The notes: a model not told the origin generated them from the sequence alone. A stretch of 64,000 nt of DNA from Gammaproteobacteria bacterium (GCA_003164785.1 PLUE01000017.1:1-64000), one strand, 5' to 3'. Counted from the first letter of the stretch, positions 28,770 to 39,435 are shown. Numbers and translations: made by a program.

Positions 28770-29750
28770 CTAACCTGCGGAACCATCCGACGAAAGGCTG
28801 CCGACACGCTTTGTCACGTCCCGAAGGGTTCGGGGAAGGGCAAAGATCACGTGCTCCTCCCGCCCCTTCAGCTCGTCCACCACGCTTCCGCCCCACTCCT
28901 TGAGCTGCGAAATGACGCCTTGGACCAGAATTTCGGGTGCCGAGGCCCCGGCTGTCACGCCCACGGTCTTGGCGCTGTCGAACCACTCGCGGTGCAGAAA
29001 CTCCGGTCCGTCGACCAAGAAGCCCGGGATGCCCACCTTGTCCGCCATTTCACGCAGGCGGTTGGAGTTGGAACTGGACTTTGAGCCCACCACGACCAGC
29101 ACGTCGCACCGCCCGATCAGATCCTTGACCGCATCCTGCCGGTTCTGCGTGGCGTAGCAGATATCCTCCTTCACGGGCGCCTTCAGGCCCGGGAAACGGG
29201 TGCGCAAGGCCTCGACGATCGAGGCCGTGTCATCCACGGACAGGGTGGTTTGCGTGACGAAGGCGAGATGGGCCGGGTTGCGTACCTGGACGAACTGGAC
29301 GTCCTCGACGGTTTCCACCAGGTAGATGCTGCCGCCCAGCGACGTGTCGAACTGCCCGATCGTGCCTTCGACTTCCGGATGCCCGGCGTGGCCGATGAGG
29401 AACACCTCGCGTGCCTCACGGGCATAGCGGGTGACCTCCATGTGCACCTTGGTGACCAGGGGACACGTCGCGTCGAAGACGTTCAGCGAGCGACGCTTGG
29501 CCTCCATTTGCACGACGCGGGAAACGCCGTGCGCACTGAAGATGACCGTGGCCCCGTCGGGCACTTCGCTCAACTCCTCGACGAACACGGCGCCGATGGT
29601 GCGCAGGCGATCCACCACGTACTTGTTGTGGACCACTTCGTGGCGCACGTAAATCGGCGCCCCAAACAGATCGATCGCACGCTCGACGATGTCGATGGCG
29701 CGATCCACGCCGGCGCAGAATCCACGAGGATTGGCCAAGAGAATATGCAT
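28770..29750 (-). CDS. ispH: 4-hydroxy-3-methylbut-2-enyl diphosphate reductase
   Basis: This 326-residue enzyme makes IPP and DMAPP from HMBPP, the last step of the MEP isoprenoid pathway. The three [4Fe-4S] ligands are Cys12 (GFCAGV), Cys96 (DATCPLV) and Cys198 ([10 protein letters not shown]), at the same spacing as in E. coli IspH. ATG 29750 gives the standard [12 protein letters not shown] start; a longer frame would run back into lspA and is rejected. Its start overlaps the lspA stop by one base (TGATG). The fkpB gene found between them in E. coli is absent. Confidence 0.98.
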   Translation of the reverse strand: MHILLANPRGFCAGVDRAIDIVERAIDLFGAPIYVRHEVVHNKYVVDRLRTIGAVFVEELSEVPDGATVIFSAHGVSRVVQMEAKRRSLNVFDATCPLVTKVHMEVTRYAREAREVFLIGHAGHPEVEGTIGQFDTSLGGSIYLVETVEDVQFVQVRNPAHLAFVTQTTLSVDDTASIVEALRTRFPGLKAPVKEDICYATQNRQDAVKDLIGRCDVLVVVGSKSSSNSNRLREMADKVGIPGFLVDGPEFLHREWFDSAKTVGVTAGASAPEILVQGVISQLKEWGGSVVDELKGREEHVIFALPRTLRDVTKRVGSLSSDGSAG

Positions 29751-30262
29751 CAGGTTTTCCGCCTTGAATCGAACAGTGCATCCAGCAACAGACACGCGGC
29801 GCCCACGGTGATCGCGGAATCCGCCACATTGAACGCCGGAAAGTACGCACGATCCCAATGGAAGTGAATGAAATCGACCACAAACCCCAGGCGGATCCGA
29901 TCGATCACGTTGCCCAGGGCACCACCTAACACCAACGCGAGGCCGCCGGCAAGCAGCGCATGCGTTCCCTTCGGCAGCCGCAGCAGCCAGGCGACGATCG
30001 CCGCGCTGACACCGACGGCGAGCGCGATGAAGAACCAGCGCTGCCACCCGGATGCCGACGCCAGAAAGCTGAACGCCGCGCCCACATTGTGCATCAGCGT
30101 GATGTCCAAGACGGGCAGCACGGTCCGAAACTCGAATTCACCGAAATGCTGCGCGATGTAGGCCTTCGTCGCCTGGTCCGCCACCACGATCAGTGCGGAC
30201 AGCAGCAACCACTTGGTGGGCCGCGACGCTCGTGCCACGGTCATGTTCTCTGTTGCGCTCAT
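29750..30262 (-). CDS. lspA: Lipoprotein signal peptidase (signal peptidase II)
   Basis: This 170-residue inner-membrane aspartic protease removes signal peptides from lipoproteins after lipidation. Four membrane segments are visible. The catalytic aspartates are in NVIDRIRLG and FNVADSAI, and the conserved MHNVGAAFS loop is present. ATG 30262 overlaps the ileS stop codon (ATGA). It lies between ileS and ispH in the usual housekeeping order. Confidence 0.97.
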   Translation of the reverse strand: MSATENMTVARASRPTKWLLLSALIVVADQATKAYIAQHFGEFEFRTVLPVLDITLMHNVGAAFSFLASASGWQRWFFIALAVGVSAAIVAWLLRLPKGTHALLAGGLALVLGGALGNVIDRIRLGFVVDFIHFHWDRAYFPAFNVADSAITVGAACLLLDALFDSRRKT

Positions 30263-33090
30263 GCGAATTGACGCTCCTCTCCGGGACCGTCGATGTTGCC
30301 GACGCAGCGCGCGCACAGCTCCGGGTGCCGCGGATCGATGCCCACGTCGCTGCGCAGATGCCAGCAGCGGACGCACTTGGGCTGTGTACTGCGCTTGACC
30401 TCGATCCAGACGTTCTCGGCGCTGCCCGGCACGGCACCCAGGGGTGGAACATCCGCCTCCACGATGCGCGCCTGGCTCGTGATCAGCAAGAAGCGCAGCT
30501 CATCCTGCAGCGCCGCGAGCCGAGCGGCCTGGGCGACCGACGCGTAAATGGTCACCTCCGCCTCGAGCGGCGCCCCGATCTCGCCGGCCGAGCGCAGGCG
30601 CTCCAACTCACGCCCCACGTCGGCCTTCAGGGCGATGAACATCGTCCAGTCGATTCCAGACTCGCGCTCGACACCCACTGGAAAGCGGTGCCAGGCGTTC
30701 AAGAAAACCGATTCGTTGCGAACACCCGGTAGAAATCCCCACGCTTCCTCCGCCGTGAAACTCAAGATCGGCGCGAGCCATCGCACCATCGCCTCGGCGA
30801 TATGATACATCGCGGTCTGCGCCGATCGACGCGGCGCGCTGGCGGCGCCGGTGGTGTACAGCCGGTCCTTGGTGATGTCGAGGTAGAAGCCGCCCAGCTC
30901 CACCACGCAAAAGTTGTGGATTTCCTGATAGATGTCGTGGAAATCGTAATTCCTGAAGGCCGTGACCACGTCGTTTTGCAGCGCGAAGGATTTCGCGATC
31001 GCCCACCGGTCGATGGCAACGAGTTCGTGCCAGGGCACCGCATGCTGCTCGGGATCGAAGCCATCCAGGTTGCTCAGCAGGAAGCGCAGCGTGTTGCGCA
31101 TGCGACGGTATGAATCCGCCATGCGCTTCAGGATTTCCTCGGATACGCTCATCTCGTTCGAGTAGTCGGTGGCCGCCACCCAGAGGCGCACGACATCGGC
31201 GCCCAGCGTGCTCGTGAGCTTTTGCGGCGCGATGACGTTGCCGATGGACTTGGACATCTTGCGGCCCTTCTCGTCCACCGTGAACCCATGGGTCAGGACG
31301 GCCCGATACGGCGCGCGGCCGTGCATGGCCACCGAGGTGAGCAGCGAACTGTGGAACCAGCCGCGATGTTGGTCCGATCCCTCCAGATATAGATCCGACG
31401 GCGACGTGATCTCGGGCATGATCTGCGACACGGAATGATGCACCGTGCCTGAATCGAACCACACGTCCATGACGTCCGTGGCCTTGTCGTACTGTTCCGC
31501 CTCGGCGCCCAACAGCGCCGCGGCGTCCAGATCGAACCAGGCATCGATGCCGTCGCGCTCGACCCGCTTCGCAACCTCCTCGATCAATTCACCGGTCCTC
31601 GGATGCAGCTCGCCTGTCAATTTGTCCGTGAACAACGGCAGCGGCACACCCCAGGTGCGTTGGCGCGAGACGCACCAATCGGGCCGCCCCGCGATCATGC
31701 TGCTGATGCGCTGCTCGCCCCAGCCCGGCATCCAATCCACATGGGCGATGGCATCGAGCGCTCCCTTGCGCAGGCCCGCACGATCCATGCTGATGAACCA
31801 TTGCGGAGTCGCACGAAAGATCACGGGCGTCTTGTGGCGCCAGCAATGTGGATACGAATGGTGGTACGGCTCGCCCTTGAGCAGGCGGCGTCGCTCCCGC
31901 AGCACCTCGATGACGTGCGCATTGGCGTCGAACACCTGCTCGCCCTCGAACAACGGCGTGCCCGGCAGGAAGCGCCCATCGCCGCCCACCGGATTGTCGA
32001 CCTCGAGGTTGTAGCGACGGCCGACGATGTAGTCGTCCAGACCGTGGCCCGGCGCGGTGTGCACGGCGCCCGTGCCCGCATCGAGCGTCACGTGATCGCC
32101 GAGGATCACCGGCACCTGGCGGTCGTAGAACGGATGCTGCAACACGAGATTCTCGAGGGCCGCGCCTTTGGCCGCCGCAATGACGGTCCAGTTCGAAATC
32201 GCCAACGTGTGCATGACGCGCTTGACCAATTCGGTCGCCACCAGCAACCGCTCCTCGCCGTCCCCCAAATTGAACTCCACCAACGCGTAGTCGAACTGCG
32301 GATGCACCGCCACGGCTCGGTTCGCCGGCAGCGTCCACGGCGTCGTGGTCCAGATCGCCACCGACGTGGGCACATCGTCGAACAGGGATGTCTGTTCGGT
32401 CAATGCCAGGCCCATGCGCTCGGCCAGGTCTTCGCGGTCGACCACCTCGAAACGGACATAGACGCTCGGCGAGGTCTTGTCCTCGTACTCCACCTCCGCC
32501 TCGGCCAGGGCGGAACGGCAGTTCAAGCACCAATGCACGGGCTTGAAGCCTTTGTAGACGTGGCCGTTCTTGATGATCACCGCGAAGGCCCGCAGCTGCT
32601 CGGCCTCGAAGCGCGGCATCATCGTCATGTACGGATGATCCCAATCGCCGAGGACCCCCAGGCGCTTGAAATCGATGCGCTGTCCATCCACCTGTTTCAG
32701 CGCATACGCACGGCATGCCGCGCGGAAAGCCTTGGCGTCGATTTTCTGACCGACCCGGCCATGCGTCTTCTCGACCTGCATTTCGATGGGCAGGCCGTGG
32801 CAATCCCAGCCGGGAACGTAGGGCGCATCGTAGCCGTCGAGGGTCTGCGACTTGACGATGATGTCCTTCAAAATCTTGTTGACGGCGTGTCCCAGATGGA
32901 TCGATCCGTTGGCATACGGCGGCCCGTCGGTCAGCACGAAGGGGGGGCGCCCCTTGGATGCCGCGCGGATCTTGTCGTACAGCCGGGCGCTCTCCCACCC
33001 CTGCAGCATGGCGGGTTCGCGGTTCGCAAGATCTGCCTTCATGGGAAAACCCGTGCTCGGCAAATTGATCGTATTTTTGTAATCAGCCAC
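30259..33090 (-). CDS. ileS: Isoleucyl-tRNA synthetase
   Basis: This 943-residue class I synthetase charges tRNA-Ile and edits valine. The HIGH signature is HLGH at residues 65-68 and KMSKS is near residue 611. The C-terminal zinc-binding region has CVRCW and CARCVGN. The start is GTG at 33090, giving [11 protein letters not shown] as in E. coli IleRS (938 residues), and overlaps the end of ribF by eight bases. It is a monofunctional housekeeping gene in the ribF-ileS-lspA-ispH operon. Confidence 0.98.
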   Translation of the reverse strand: MADYKNTINLPSTGFPMKADLANREPAMLQGWESARLYDKIRAASKGRPPFVLTDGPPYANGSIHLGHAVNKILKDIIVKSQTLDGYDAPYVPGWDCHGLPIEMQVEKTHGRVGQKIDAKAFRAACRAYALKQVDGQRIDFKRLGVLGDWDHPYMTMMPRFEAEQLRAFAVIIKNGHVYKGFKPVHWCLNCRSALAEAEVEYEDKTSPSVYVRFEVVDREDLAERMGLALTEQTSLFDDVPTSVAIWTTTPWTLPANRAVAVHPQFDYALVEFNLGDGEERLLVATELVKRVMHTLAISNWTVIAAAKGAALENLVLQHPFYDRQVPVILGDHVTLDAGTGAVHTAPGHGLDDYIVGRRYNLEVDNPVGGDGRFLPGTPLFEGEQVFDANAHVIEVLRERRRLLKGEPYHHSYPHCWRHKTPVIFRATPQWFISMDRAGLRKGALDAIAHVDWMPGWGEQRISSMIAGRPDWCVSRQRTWGVPLPLFTDKLTGELHPRTGELIEEVAKRVERDGIDAWFDLDAAALLGAEAEQYDKATDVMDVWFDSGTVHHSVSQIMPEITSPSDLYLEGSDQHRGWFHSSLLTSVAMHGRAPYRAVLTHGFTVDEKGRKMSKSIGNVIAPQKLTSTLGADVVRLWVAATDYSNEMSVSEEILKRMADSYRRMRNTLRFLLSNLDGFDPEQHAVPWHELVAIDRWAIAKSFALQNDVVTAFRNYDFHDIYQEIHNFCVVELGGFYLDITKDRLYTTGAASAPRRSAQTAMYHIAEAMVRWLAPILSFTAEEAWGFLPGVRNESVFLNAWHRFPVGVERESGIDWTMFIALKADVGRELERLRSAGEIGAPLEAEVTIYASVAQAARLAALQDELRFLLITSQARIVEADVPPLGAVPGSAENVWIEVKRSTQPKCVRCWHLRSDVGIDPRHPELCARCVGNIDGPGEERQFA

Positions 33091-34054
33091 AGTCCACCTT
33101 CGACAGGAGATCGCGGGCTCGTGCCGCATCGACCTGCATTTGCACCATCATTAGATCCAACGAATCGAACTTGATCTCGTCGCGCAATTTCGCGATGAAT
33201 TCGACTTCAATCGCGCGCCCGTACAGGTCGCCCGCGAAGTCGAACACGTGAACCTCGAGCAGAGGCTCGATACCGTTCACGGTGGGACGAGTTCCGAGAC
33301 TCGCAACCCCATCGAGAGGTTCCGCTTCGATACCATACACGCGTACCGCCAAAACGCCCCACACCGGCGATTTGCGCCGCATGAGCCGCAAATTGGCAGT
33401 GGGGAAGCCCAACGTTCGACCCAGCGCGTTGCCGTACACCACCCGACCCATCATCCGGTAGCGACGACCCAGCAGCCGCGCCGCGGCCGTGTAATCGCCG
33501 ATCTCCAGGCGGTCACGCACGGCCGTGCTGCTCACGCGCACGCCGTCGACCACGAATGGCGCGATCTGCTCGACGCTGAAGCCGTGAGCCCGGCCCGCCG
33601 CCTGCAGGCTGTCGATCGTGCCCTCAGCCTTTGCCCCATAGCGAAAATCATCCCCGACGACGAGATGCCGGACGCCCAAGCCCCGGACGATCAATTGCTC
33701 CACGAAACACTGCGGCGACATCGCCCGCATCGCATCATCGAAGCGCAATGTCACCAAGCGCTGGACGCCCGCGGCGTTCAGTGCGACGAATTTCTCGCGC
33801 CAGCGCGTCAGGCGCGGCGGTGCACCCGCGGGATCGATGAACTCCTTCGAACTCGGCTCGAAGACCAACACCGTGGGGACGCAACCAAACTCCTCCGCCC
33901 GGCGCTTGAGCACCCCGATGATCTGCTGATGCCCCAGATGGACGCCGTCGTAATTGCCGATGGTCAGGACACAAGCACGGGCGATCGTCGGGCGGCCGGC
34001 GGCGGAGCGACGGTCCGCTTGGGCAAGATTGTGATGACCGCGCGCTAGTTCCAT
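33083..34054 (-). CDS. ribF: Bifunctional riboflavin kinase / FAD synthetase
   Basis: This 323-residue enzyme converts riboflavin to FMN and then FAD. The N-terminal adenylyltransferase domain has [13 protein letters not shown], and the C-terminal kinase domain has [14 protein letters not shown] 34054 gives the standard [10 protein letters not shown] start, although no strong ribosome-binding site precedes it. It is divergent from rpsT, with 118 bases between the two starts. The FAD supply is relevant to the many flavoenzymes in this window, but the linkage is ancestral, not special. Confidence 0.97.
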   Translation of the reverse strand: MELARGHHNLAQADRRSAAGRPTIARACVLTIGNYDGVHLGHQQIIGVLKRRAEEFGCVPTVLVFEPSSKEFIDPAGAPPRLTRWREKFVALNAAGVQRLVTLRFDDAMRAMSPQCFVEQLIVRGLGVRHLVVGDDFRYGAKAEGTIDSLQAAGRAHGFSVEQIAPFVVDGVRVSSTAVRDRLEIGDYTAAARLLGRRYRMMGRVVYGNALGRTLGFPTANLRLMRRKSPVWGVLAVRVYGIEAEPLDGVASLGTRPTVNGIEPLLEVHVFDFAGDLYGRAIEVEFIAKLRDEIKFDSLDLMMVQMQVDAARARDLLSKVDCG

Positions 34055-34116
34055 GGCGAAAGCGATAGATTATACTCAAGTCCCCGCCCCATCCGTCGTT
34101 CGTTTACGACTCCACA

Positions 34117-34164
34117 TTGACAACGGGGTCCCTAGTCAGCAGACTATGCGGCTAGTTTTAGGAG
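34117..34164 (+). promoter_or_regulatory. rpsT leader: possible -35 box and Shine-Dalgarno
   Basis: A perfect TTGACA occurs at 34117-34122, but a -10 box at normal spacing is weak (GACTAT or TATGCG lie slightly far away). AGGAG at 34160-34164 is eight bases before the TTG start of rpsT and decides that start. In E. coli the rpsT leader and its UUG codon take part in S20 autoregulation. Confidence 0.45.
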
Positions 34165-34172
34165 TCTTACGC

Positions 34173-34439
34173 TTGGCGAACACAAAATCTGCTGAAAAAG
34201 CTGCCCGACAGTCAACCATTCACCGCGCCCGCAACGACGCGCTGACCTCGCAGCTGCGCAGCGCCATCCGAAAGGCGACCTCGGCGCTGAAGGGCGGAAA
34301 CCAGGACGAGGCGTCTGCCGCCCTGGCCAGTGCCACCCCGATCATCGATAGCATGGTCAACAAGGGCATCATTCACCGCAACAAGGCAGCGCGGCATAAG
34401 AGCCGGCTGACCAAGCAGGTCAAGGCGCTCGCGAAGTAA
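34173..34439 (+). CDS. rpsT: 30S ribosomal protein S20, TTG start
   Basis: This 88-residue basic protein binds 16S rRNA early in 30S assembly. The N-terminus MANTKSAEKAARQS and the later GIIHRNKAARHKSRLT segment are typical S20. The start is TTG with AGGAG eight bases upstream; an in-frame ATG at 34053 would add 40 residues not found in S20 and overlap the ribF start. E. coli rpsT also starts with UUG, which contributes to feedback control, so the feature may be functionally conserved. A rho-independent terminator follows 42 bases after the stop. Confidence 0.97.
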   Translation: MANTKSAEKAARQSTIHRARNDALTSQLRSAIRKATSALKGGNQDEASAALASATPIIDSMVNKGIIHRNKAARHKSRLTKQVKALAK

Positions 34440-34481
34440 CTCGCGGCCAGCCTGCAGGCAGCCCCTTTGGGCGCTGCCAAC

Positions 34482-34509
34482 AAAAACCGGCCTCGCGCCG
34501 GTTTTTTTA
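34482..34509 (+). terminator. Rho-independent terminator of rpsT
   Basis: AAAACCGGC and GCCGGTTTT form a strong stem around CTCGC, followed by a run of seven T. It ends the rpsT transcript and marks the edge of the core block. Confidence 0.9.
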
Positions 34510-34865
34510 TGTCCGAGCGATGTTACCCACCTGCCCGTCCTTGCACTGATCGCCGCGATGTACCCGACACCCGAACCCGCGGTGCCCAAATAATCGGTCA
34601 AGCCGATCAAGGCAAAATAATTGGTCGGGCCCGAATTACCTTTCTTTGCGTCGGGCAGGCTGGACGGGACGGCGCGCCTTCGACCCTCTTTGCCGATTCA
34701 GATGCTGTTCCGACATGATGCCCGATCGGAGGGAGGCTTGGCCCGTCATTACCCCCGGCCGTCTCCAAAGGCAATGCCATGAATCGGAACAGGCATTCCA
34801 TGCGTTTTTGTACTCGACAGCGCAGGCGGCTCGCACAATCGTCGCCAAGATCAGGAGACCATATT
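34510..34865. other. Spacer with no recognisable gene
   Basis: These 356 bases follow the rpsT terminator. Two similar stretches, AAATAATCGGTC and AAATAATTGGTC, occur near 34588 and 34616. I see no protein similarity, tRNA or clear promoter. It borders the gene-fragment patch, so it may be old recombination debris. Confidence 0.4.
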
Positions 34866-35110
34866 TTGTTACTTGCCAACCCACGACTCGAGCGGATCTA
34901 CCGGCGCGTGTTCGTCGCGATGATGTTCATCGTCTGCCTATTCAATTTCGCCGATCGAGCGGTCTTCGCCGTCTTGGCTCAATCGATCAAATTGGATCTG
35001 CGGCTGTCCGACACCGATCTGGGGATTCTGCAGGGATTGAGCTTTGCCTTCCTCTACGCCCTCATGGGCATTCCCATCGGGCGGCTGGCTGAACGCGCGA
35101 GCCGCGTCAA
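34866..35110 (+). pseudogene. MFS transporter, 5' fragment
   Basis: A TTG start at 34866 with AGGAG eight bases upstream opens an MFS N-terminus: FNFADRAVFAVLAQSIK, then SFAFLYALMGIPIGRLAERA. These are the first two membrane segments and the motif-A loop. At about 35110 similarity stops, and the frame continues as antisense of a hydrolase fragment. About 80 of 420 residues remain. It resembles the Spinster-like carriers at 19659 and 37014 but is not a copy of either. The break is a sharp junction, not a frameshift. Confidence 0.75.
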
Positions 35111-35490
35111 ACCGCGTCGAAGAGGGCCATATCTCGATGTCGACCGCCGCGCGCTCGCCCTCTTTCAGCCACTGCTCGCGAACATGCGTGTGAAACGGCT
35201 GGGCTGGCCGCGAACGCCCCTCGTCCAGTTCCCGGTGACTCACTCTGAGCCACCCCAGCGCGACAGGACCGTTTTCCATCATCGCGTAGAAGATGAAAGG
35301 CACCTCCGATCCGTCGCGATCGAGCTTTTGAATGGCCACGAACAGATCCATGTCCTCGGAACCCAGCGCCTCCACCCATAGGCGCAACTTCATGTAACCG
35401 GTCAGTTCGGTTTCCTCGGTGAATCGGTAATCGAAGATCGCGTGTCCGGGGTCTGTCGCGGGGTCGTAGCGAGCGTCGCTCACGGCGAGC
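35111..35490 (-). pseudogene. CocE/NonD family hydrolase, C-terminal fragment
   Basis: On the minus strand this reads DPGHAIFDYRFTEETELTGY and continues to IEIWPSSTRF, which matches the C-terminal jelly-roll domain (PF08530) of CocE/NonD acyl esterases and X-Pro dipeptidyl peptidases. The catalytic alpha/beta domain is missing on one side and the last residues on the other. Both ends abut unrelated gene fragments. It is not expected to be functional. End positions are approximate, within about 20 bases. Confidence 0.7.
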
Positions 35491-35818
35491 GCTCGAGACG
35501 CAGCTTGCCGATGCGATATGGACATTTCCCGATGGCGACGCAGCGGCCTCTTTCACGGTGAGCCCGCGAATGACGGCGACCGACATCGTCATCGCGCGCG
35601 AGATGGCCGTCGCCGGCATCGGTATCGCGATGCTGACGCATGCCGTGTGCGCCGGCGACGTGAAGGAGGGACGTCTGGAACAGACCCTACCGCTGGTGAC
35701 CATTCCGCCGGTGACGATATCGGCGACGTTCCTCGAACGGCGTCATTTGCCGCGGCGGGTTCGTGCGTTCATCGACTTGATCGCCGAGGCCATTCACGAG
35801 AAGTCCGCGGCGGGGTGA
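35491..35818 (+). pseudogene. LysR-type regulator, C-terminal fragment
   Basis: The frame ending at 35818 reads WTFPDGDAAASFTVSPR, then VIAREMAVAGIGIAML and a final VRAFIDLIAEAI. This is the C-terminal half of a LysR substrate-binding domain. The winged helix and the first half of the sensor domain are absent, and the upstream end meets the CocE fragment at about 35490. It is a third broken gene in one kilobase. A peptide could start at GTG 35558 but would lack DNA-binding ability. Confidence 0.7.
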
Positions 35819-35865
35819 GAGCCCTACGTCGGATCCGCCAACAGCGCCCGACGCCGCGGCTCACG

Positions 35866-36945
35866 TCAGTGTTTCTTCGCCCCGCCGCCGTCGAACACCA
35901 GGTTTTTCGAAAAGAACGGCAGCACGCTCCTCTCGAAACGCACGGCGATATGGTTCACGTGATCGCCGTCGTAGGTCTCGTACGTGTGCACGATACCGTC
36001 GGCGGTCATCGCCTCCTCGAGGGCTTGGACGCTCGGCATGAGCGAATCATGCGTTCCGACGTCGAGTGCGATCGCATGCAGGCGTTTCAGCGCGGGCACA
36101 TATTGATCGAGCATGACGAGCGGCGCATTGGCGGCCCACTTGGCCGCCACGAGCGGCTGGAACACTCCGTCCTTCCAGGGGTAGTCGATGAATCGCGGCG
36201 CCCGTCCCGGATTCGATGACCAGGCGGCTGCCGAGGCGAACTGGGCTTTTGCCAGGAAATCCCCCGCAGCCAATTGTTCGTCGGTTTGCGCCGTCGGCGC
36301 AGTCGACCACGGCGGATCCTTGAGGTTCGCGGGGACCAGGCAACAGGCGCTCAGCGCGTAGATGCTGGAGAACACTTCCGGATGTTTCATGGCCAGGCGG
36401 ATCGTTCCATACCCCCCCATCGAGTGCCCTGCGAGGCCGCGGCTCATGCGTTCCGGGATCGTTCGGTAATGACTGTCGACGAACGCGACCAGATCGTGGC
36501 TGACGAAACTCTCCCAGTCACCGACCGTCAGCGAGTTCGAATACATGCTCCCGAAGTATCTGGTCTTCGCATCGGGCATCACCACGATCATTCCCGGGAC
36601 CCCGGCCGCGAACGCGCGATCTGCCGCCGAGATGCCGTCATAATGCGGATCACGTCCGAACCAGGTCAGATCCGAGTCCGTGAATCCGTGGAGCAGATAA
36701 ATCACCGGATAGCGATGAGACGGTTGCGAATCGTAGCCGGCGGGCAGATAAACGGAAACCTCACGATCAGGCGAATCGCCCTCGAGATTGCCCTCGAGGG
36801 ATTGCCCGTGCACGGTCACGCGCACTACCGACCCGTGCATCATCGACGCGGGTACCTGCGAAAGCGTGAATGAGCTCAATAGAGCAAACAGGAGTGCGGC
36901 TACCGACATGGCGCCGTGGTGGCGTGATCGACGCGTTCCTACCAT
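35866..36945 (-). CDS. Exported esterase, esterase-D/antigen-85-like alpha/beta hydrolase
   Basis: This 359-residue protein has a hydrophobic signal segment (about residues 13-32) and a PF00756-type alpha/beta hydrolase domain. VIYLLHGFTDSDLTWF forms the oxyanion strand, GHSMGGYG holds the serine nucleophile, and GDHVNH near the C-terminus holds the likely catalytic histidine. ATG 36945 has GGAG nine bases upstream. It lies downstream of an MFS carrier and TauD dioxygenase on the same strand. It probably hydrolyses an ester outside the cytoplasm; the substrate is unknown. Confidence 0.85.
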   Translation of the reverse strand: MVGTRRSRHHGAMSVAALLFALLSSFTLSQVPASMMHGSVVRVTVHGQSLEGNLEGDSPDREVSVYLPAGYDSQPSHRYPVIYLLHGFTDSDLTWFGRDPHYDGISAADRAFAAGVPGMIVVMPDAKTRYFGSMYSNSLTVGDWESFVSHDLVAFVDSHYRTIPERMSRGLAGHSMGGYGTIRLAMKHPEVFSSIYALSACCLVPANLKDPPWSTAPTAQTDEQLAAGDFLAKAQFASAAAWSSNPGRAPRFIDYPWKDGVFQPLVAAKWAANAPLVMLDQYVPALKRLHAIALDVGTHDSLMPSVQALEEAMTADGIVHTYETYDGDHVNHIAVRFERSVLPFFSKNLVFDGGGAKKH

Positions 36946-37013
36946 GACATATACTCCAAAGGGTCCACAGATCGGTGCAGATGAGCGGCGGGACGAGACG
37001 CCTCCCGGCTCGC

Positions 37014-38363
37014 TTATTCCAGGGCGCGCGCCCTGCCCAGGTCGAAATCCCGCGCCGCCATCCAAAAAACAGCGCCCGCCGCAACTGCGCACAGCGAGAC
37101 GATGAGCAACGAATAACGGATGGCCGCTTCGTGATATACCGCGCTCAGCCGATCATTGAGCGCGCCGATCAACAGGGGACCCACGACCTGACCCACGAGC
37201 CCGGCAAAAAAAACGATCACCGACGATGCCACCGCCCGCATGCGCAGCTTGGCGACGCTCATGGCCGCGGCGAAGATGGGGCCTTGGTGAACCAGGGTGA
37301 GGAAACTGGCCACCGCGAGGCCCGAAATCCAAGCCGTGTTGCGCTCCCCGAGGAGAAAGAGCGCCTCGGCCGGACCCAACAGCAAGCATCCGATGGCGGG
37401 AACCCGGATGCGCCATTTACCATCGAGTCGCCCCAATCGATCCGCCAGCGCCCCGCCGGCGAGGATCCCCAGCGCGCCGAGCACGCCGCGGAAAGGGCCG
37501 ATCGTGGAGGCGATTTGCGGCACGGAAAGCCCGTGCACCCGGGTCAGAAACGTGGGAAACCAAGCACTGGTCGCGTAGATATTGGCCCCCATGAACATCG
37601 ACCCCAGCAGCAGCATCCAATAGGTTCGCGACCCGGCCAGGAATCTCAGTGTGTTCGCCAGGCTCTCCTGTCGATACTGCCGCGGCCCGCCTTCGGCGGC
37701 ACCGCGCGTGGGCTCCTTGACGGTGAGAAAAAACACCAATCCTAGGATCGTACCCGGAAGGCCCGCCACGACGAACATCGCGCGCCAGCCATGGGCGTGA
37801 ATGATCCATCCGGCGATCGGGAAGAACACGACGTACGCGATGGAAAATGATATGCCGAAAATCGACATCGCCAGCGGACGGCTCACCGGGCGAAAAAGGT
37901 CGGAGATCATCGAATGAGCCGGCGGTACGCAGCAGGCCTCACCGCCCCCCATCAACAGACGGGTGGCGGCAAGTTGCCAAACGTTGGACACCAGGCCCGT
38001 GAGCATGGTCATCAGGCTCCAAAACCCGAAGCCGAAAGCGATGATTTTTCGGCGGCTGCCGCGATCCGCCAGCCACGCCACCGGAATTCCGGCAGTGGCA
38101 TAGAAAATGGCGAAGGCTGCTCCATAAACTAGCCCGAGAACCGTGTCGGACACCTGCATTTCCTGCTTGATCGCCGGCAATGCGAGCCCGAGGATGGAGC
38201 GGTCCATGTAATTGAACGCGGATATCAGCGTCAGGAAGCACAAGGTGTAGATCGAATAGGCGCGCCAGTCCGAGCCATCGCCGCCCTCGCGAAGTCCGGC
38301 CGCGGGTTTGCCCGACGCGTTCGTGCTCAACGCGGCGGCCAATCGAGGGTTGTCATCATTCAT
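37014..38363 (-). CDS. MFS transporter (spinster-like)
   Basis: This 449-residue protein has a hydrophilic N-terminal tail of about 35 residues and 12 predicted membrane segments. FNYMDRSILGLALPAIK and the WLADRGSRRK loop place it in the same carrier group as the protein at 19659. It follows the TauD/TfdA dioxygenase by 15 bases and precedes the exported esterase. Uptake of the substrate released by the esterase is a reasonable inference. The divergent IclR protein probably regulates it. Confidence 0.9.
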   Translation of the reverse strand: MNDDNPRLAAALSTNASGKPAAGLREGGDGSDWRAYSIYTLCFLTLISAFNYMDRSILGLALPAIKQEMQVSDTVLGLVYGAAFAIFYATAGIPVAWLADRGSRRKIIAFGFGFWSLMTMLTGLVSNVWQLAATRLLMGGGEACCVPPAHSMISDLFRPVSRPLAMSIFGISFSIAYVVFFPIAGWIIHAHGWRAMFVVAGLPGTILGLVFFLTVKEPTRGAAEGGPRQYRQESLANTLRFLAGSRTYWMLLLGSMFMGANIYATSAWFPTFLTRVHGLSVPQIASTIGPFRGVLGALGILAGGALADRLGRLDGKWRIRVPAIGCLLLGPAEALFLLGERNTAWISGLAVASFLTLVHQGPIFAAAMSVAKLRMRAVASSVIVFFAGLVGQVVGPLLIGALNDRLSAVYHEAAIRYSLLIVSLCAVAAGAVFWMAARDFDLGRARALE

Positions 38364-38378
38364 GCGCGACGCTTCGTC

Positions 38379-39323
38379 TTAAATCGGCCGCTCGCCTATG
38401 ATGGTCGTCCGTACCAGGTGACGCCTCTCGTTCTTGAAGTCATGCACTCCGCGATGCAGCAGGAAGCGGTTGTCCCATACGAGCACGGTGTCCGGCTGCC
38501 AACGAACGCGGCATTGATACTCGGCCCGCTGGGCAAGTCCTTGCAGATAACCAAGAAGCGCGCGGCTCTCCTCCTCGCTCCAATCAACGAATCGCTTGAA
38601 GTATGCCGTGGTCGCGTACAACGCCTTGCGACCCGTGACGGGGTGTCTGCGCACGGCCGGATGAATGTTTTCCAATTCGGCCTCCGTGAACGAGTGCTCC
38701 TCCCGCAGGCGCAGCCGCTTATCCTTGTCGAGTTTCGCATTCTTCGCCCAGATATCCTTCCCGGAGTACACGACCTGTAGGCCGTCGAGCAGCTTTTGCA
38801 TTCCCGCCGACAGGTCCTCGTAGACCAGGTACGCGTTGGAGAACGCCGTGTCGCCGCCGAACCGCGGCACCGCCAGCGCCCGCATCACGACGCAAAGCGG
38901 CGGCCTCGGCAGAAACGGACTGTCGGTATGGAAGTGCTCGAACGAAGGAACGACGTTTTTTTCCTCGTACGCTTCGCGCCGAACTTCCTGCATGTCGAGA
39001 TGGCCATCATAAGTGGGCGCCTGAGGAAGCTCGGTGAGCTCGCCGAAGCAGCGCGAAAATGCCTTGTGCTGCTCAGGCGACAGGGCTTGATCGCGAAAGA
39101 CGATGACGAGAAAATGCTCGAAGGCCTTCATGACTTCCCCGAGCACCGCCGGTTCCAGAGGTCGTGTGAGATCCGCGCCCGTGATGATGCACCCGCATGC
39201 ACCGCTGATGGGTTCCACCCCGATGTGCGAAAACGACGGCAGCGGCAAACCGGCGACGACGGTACCTTGATCCGCGGCCGTGCTGACGAAATTCGAGATG
39301 TCGATCGTCTTCTCGTTGCTCAT
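38379..39323 (-). CDS. TauD/TfdA family Fe(II)/2-oxoglutarate dioxygenase
   Basis: This encodes 314 residues. The iron-binding HxD pair is in FHTDSPF and the distal histidine in LLHRGVHD; an arginine near the C-terminus should hold 2-oxoglutarate. The family hydroxylates substrates such as taurine, aryloxyalkanoates and alkyl sulfates, often cleaving C-S or C-O bonds. ATG 39323 gives the N-terminus MSNEKTID; a longer frame has no family similarity. It is the first gene of the dioxygenase-MFS-esterase operon. Substrate class cannot be fixed from sequence. Confidence 0.9.
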   Translation of the reverse strand: MSNEKTIDISNFVSTAADQGTVVAGLPLPSFSHIGVEPISGACGCIITGADLTRPLEPAVLGEVMKAFEHFLVIVFRDQALSPEQHKAFSRCFGELTELPQAPTYDGHLDMQEVRREAYEEKNVVPSFEHFHTDSPFLPRPPLCVVMRALAVPRFGGDTAFSNAYLVYEDLSAGMQKLLDGLQVVYSGKDIWAKNAKLDKDKRLRLREEHSFTEAELENIHPAVRRHPVTGRKALYATTAYFKRFVDWSEEESRALLGYLQGLAQRAEYQCRVRWQPDTVLVWDNRFLLHRGVHDFKNERRHLVRTTIIGERPI

Positions 39324-39435
39324 GTGTATTTCCTGACTAGCCAACCCGTCACCATGGATCGAGACCACCTGCATCGTCACGGCGATGCGGCGGTCACTTG
39401 CCGGCAATCATAACAAACGTTGCTCCGATATAAAC

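Noticed and set aside
31603-33174. Long plus-strand open frame of over 500 codons opposite ileS.
   Set aside because: It is the antisense of a high-GC synthetase gene and matches nothing; long antisense frames are common at this GC content.
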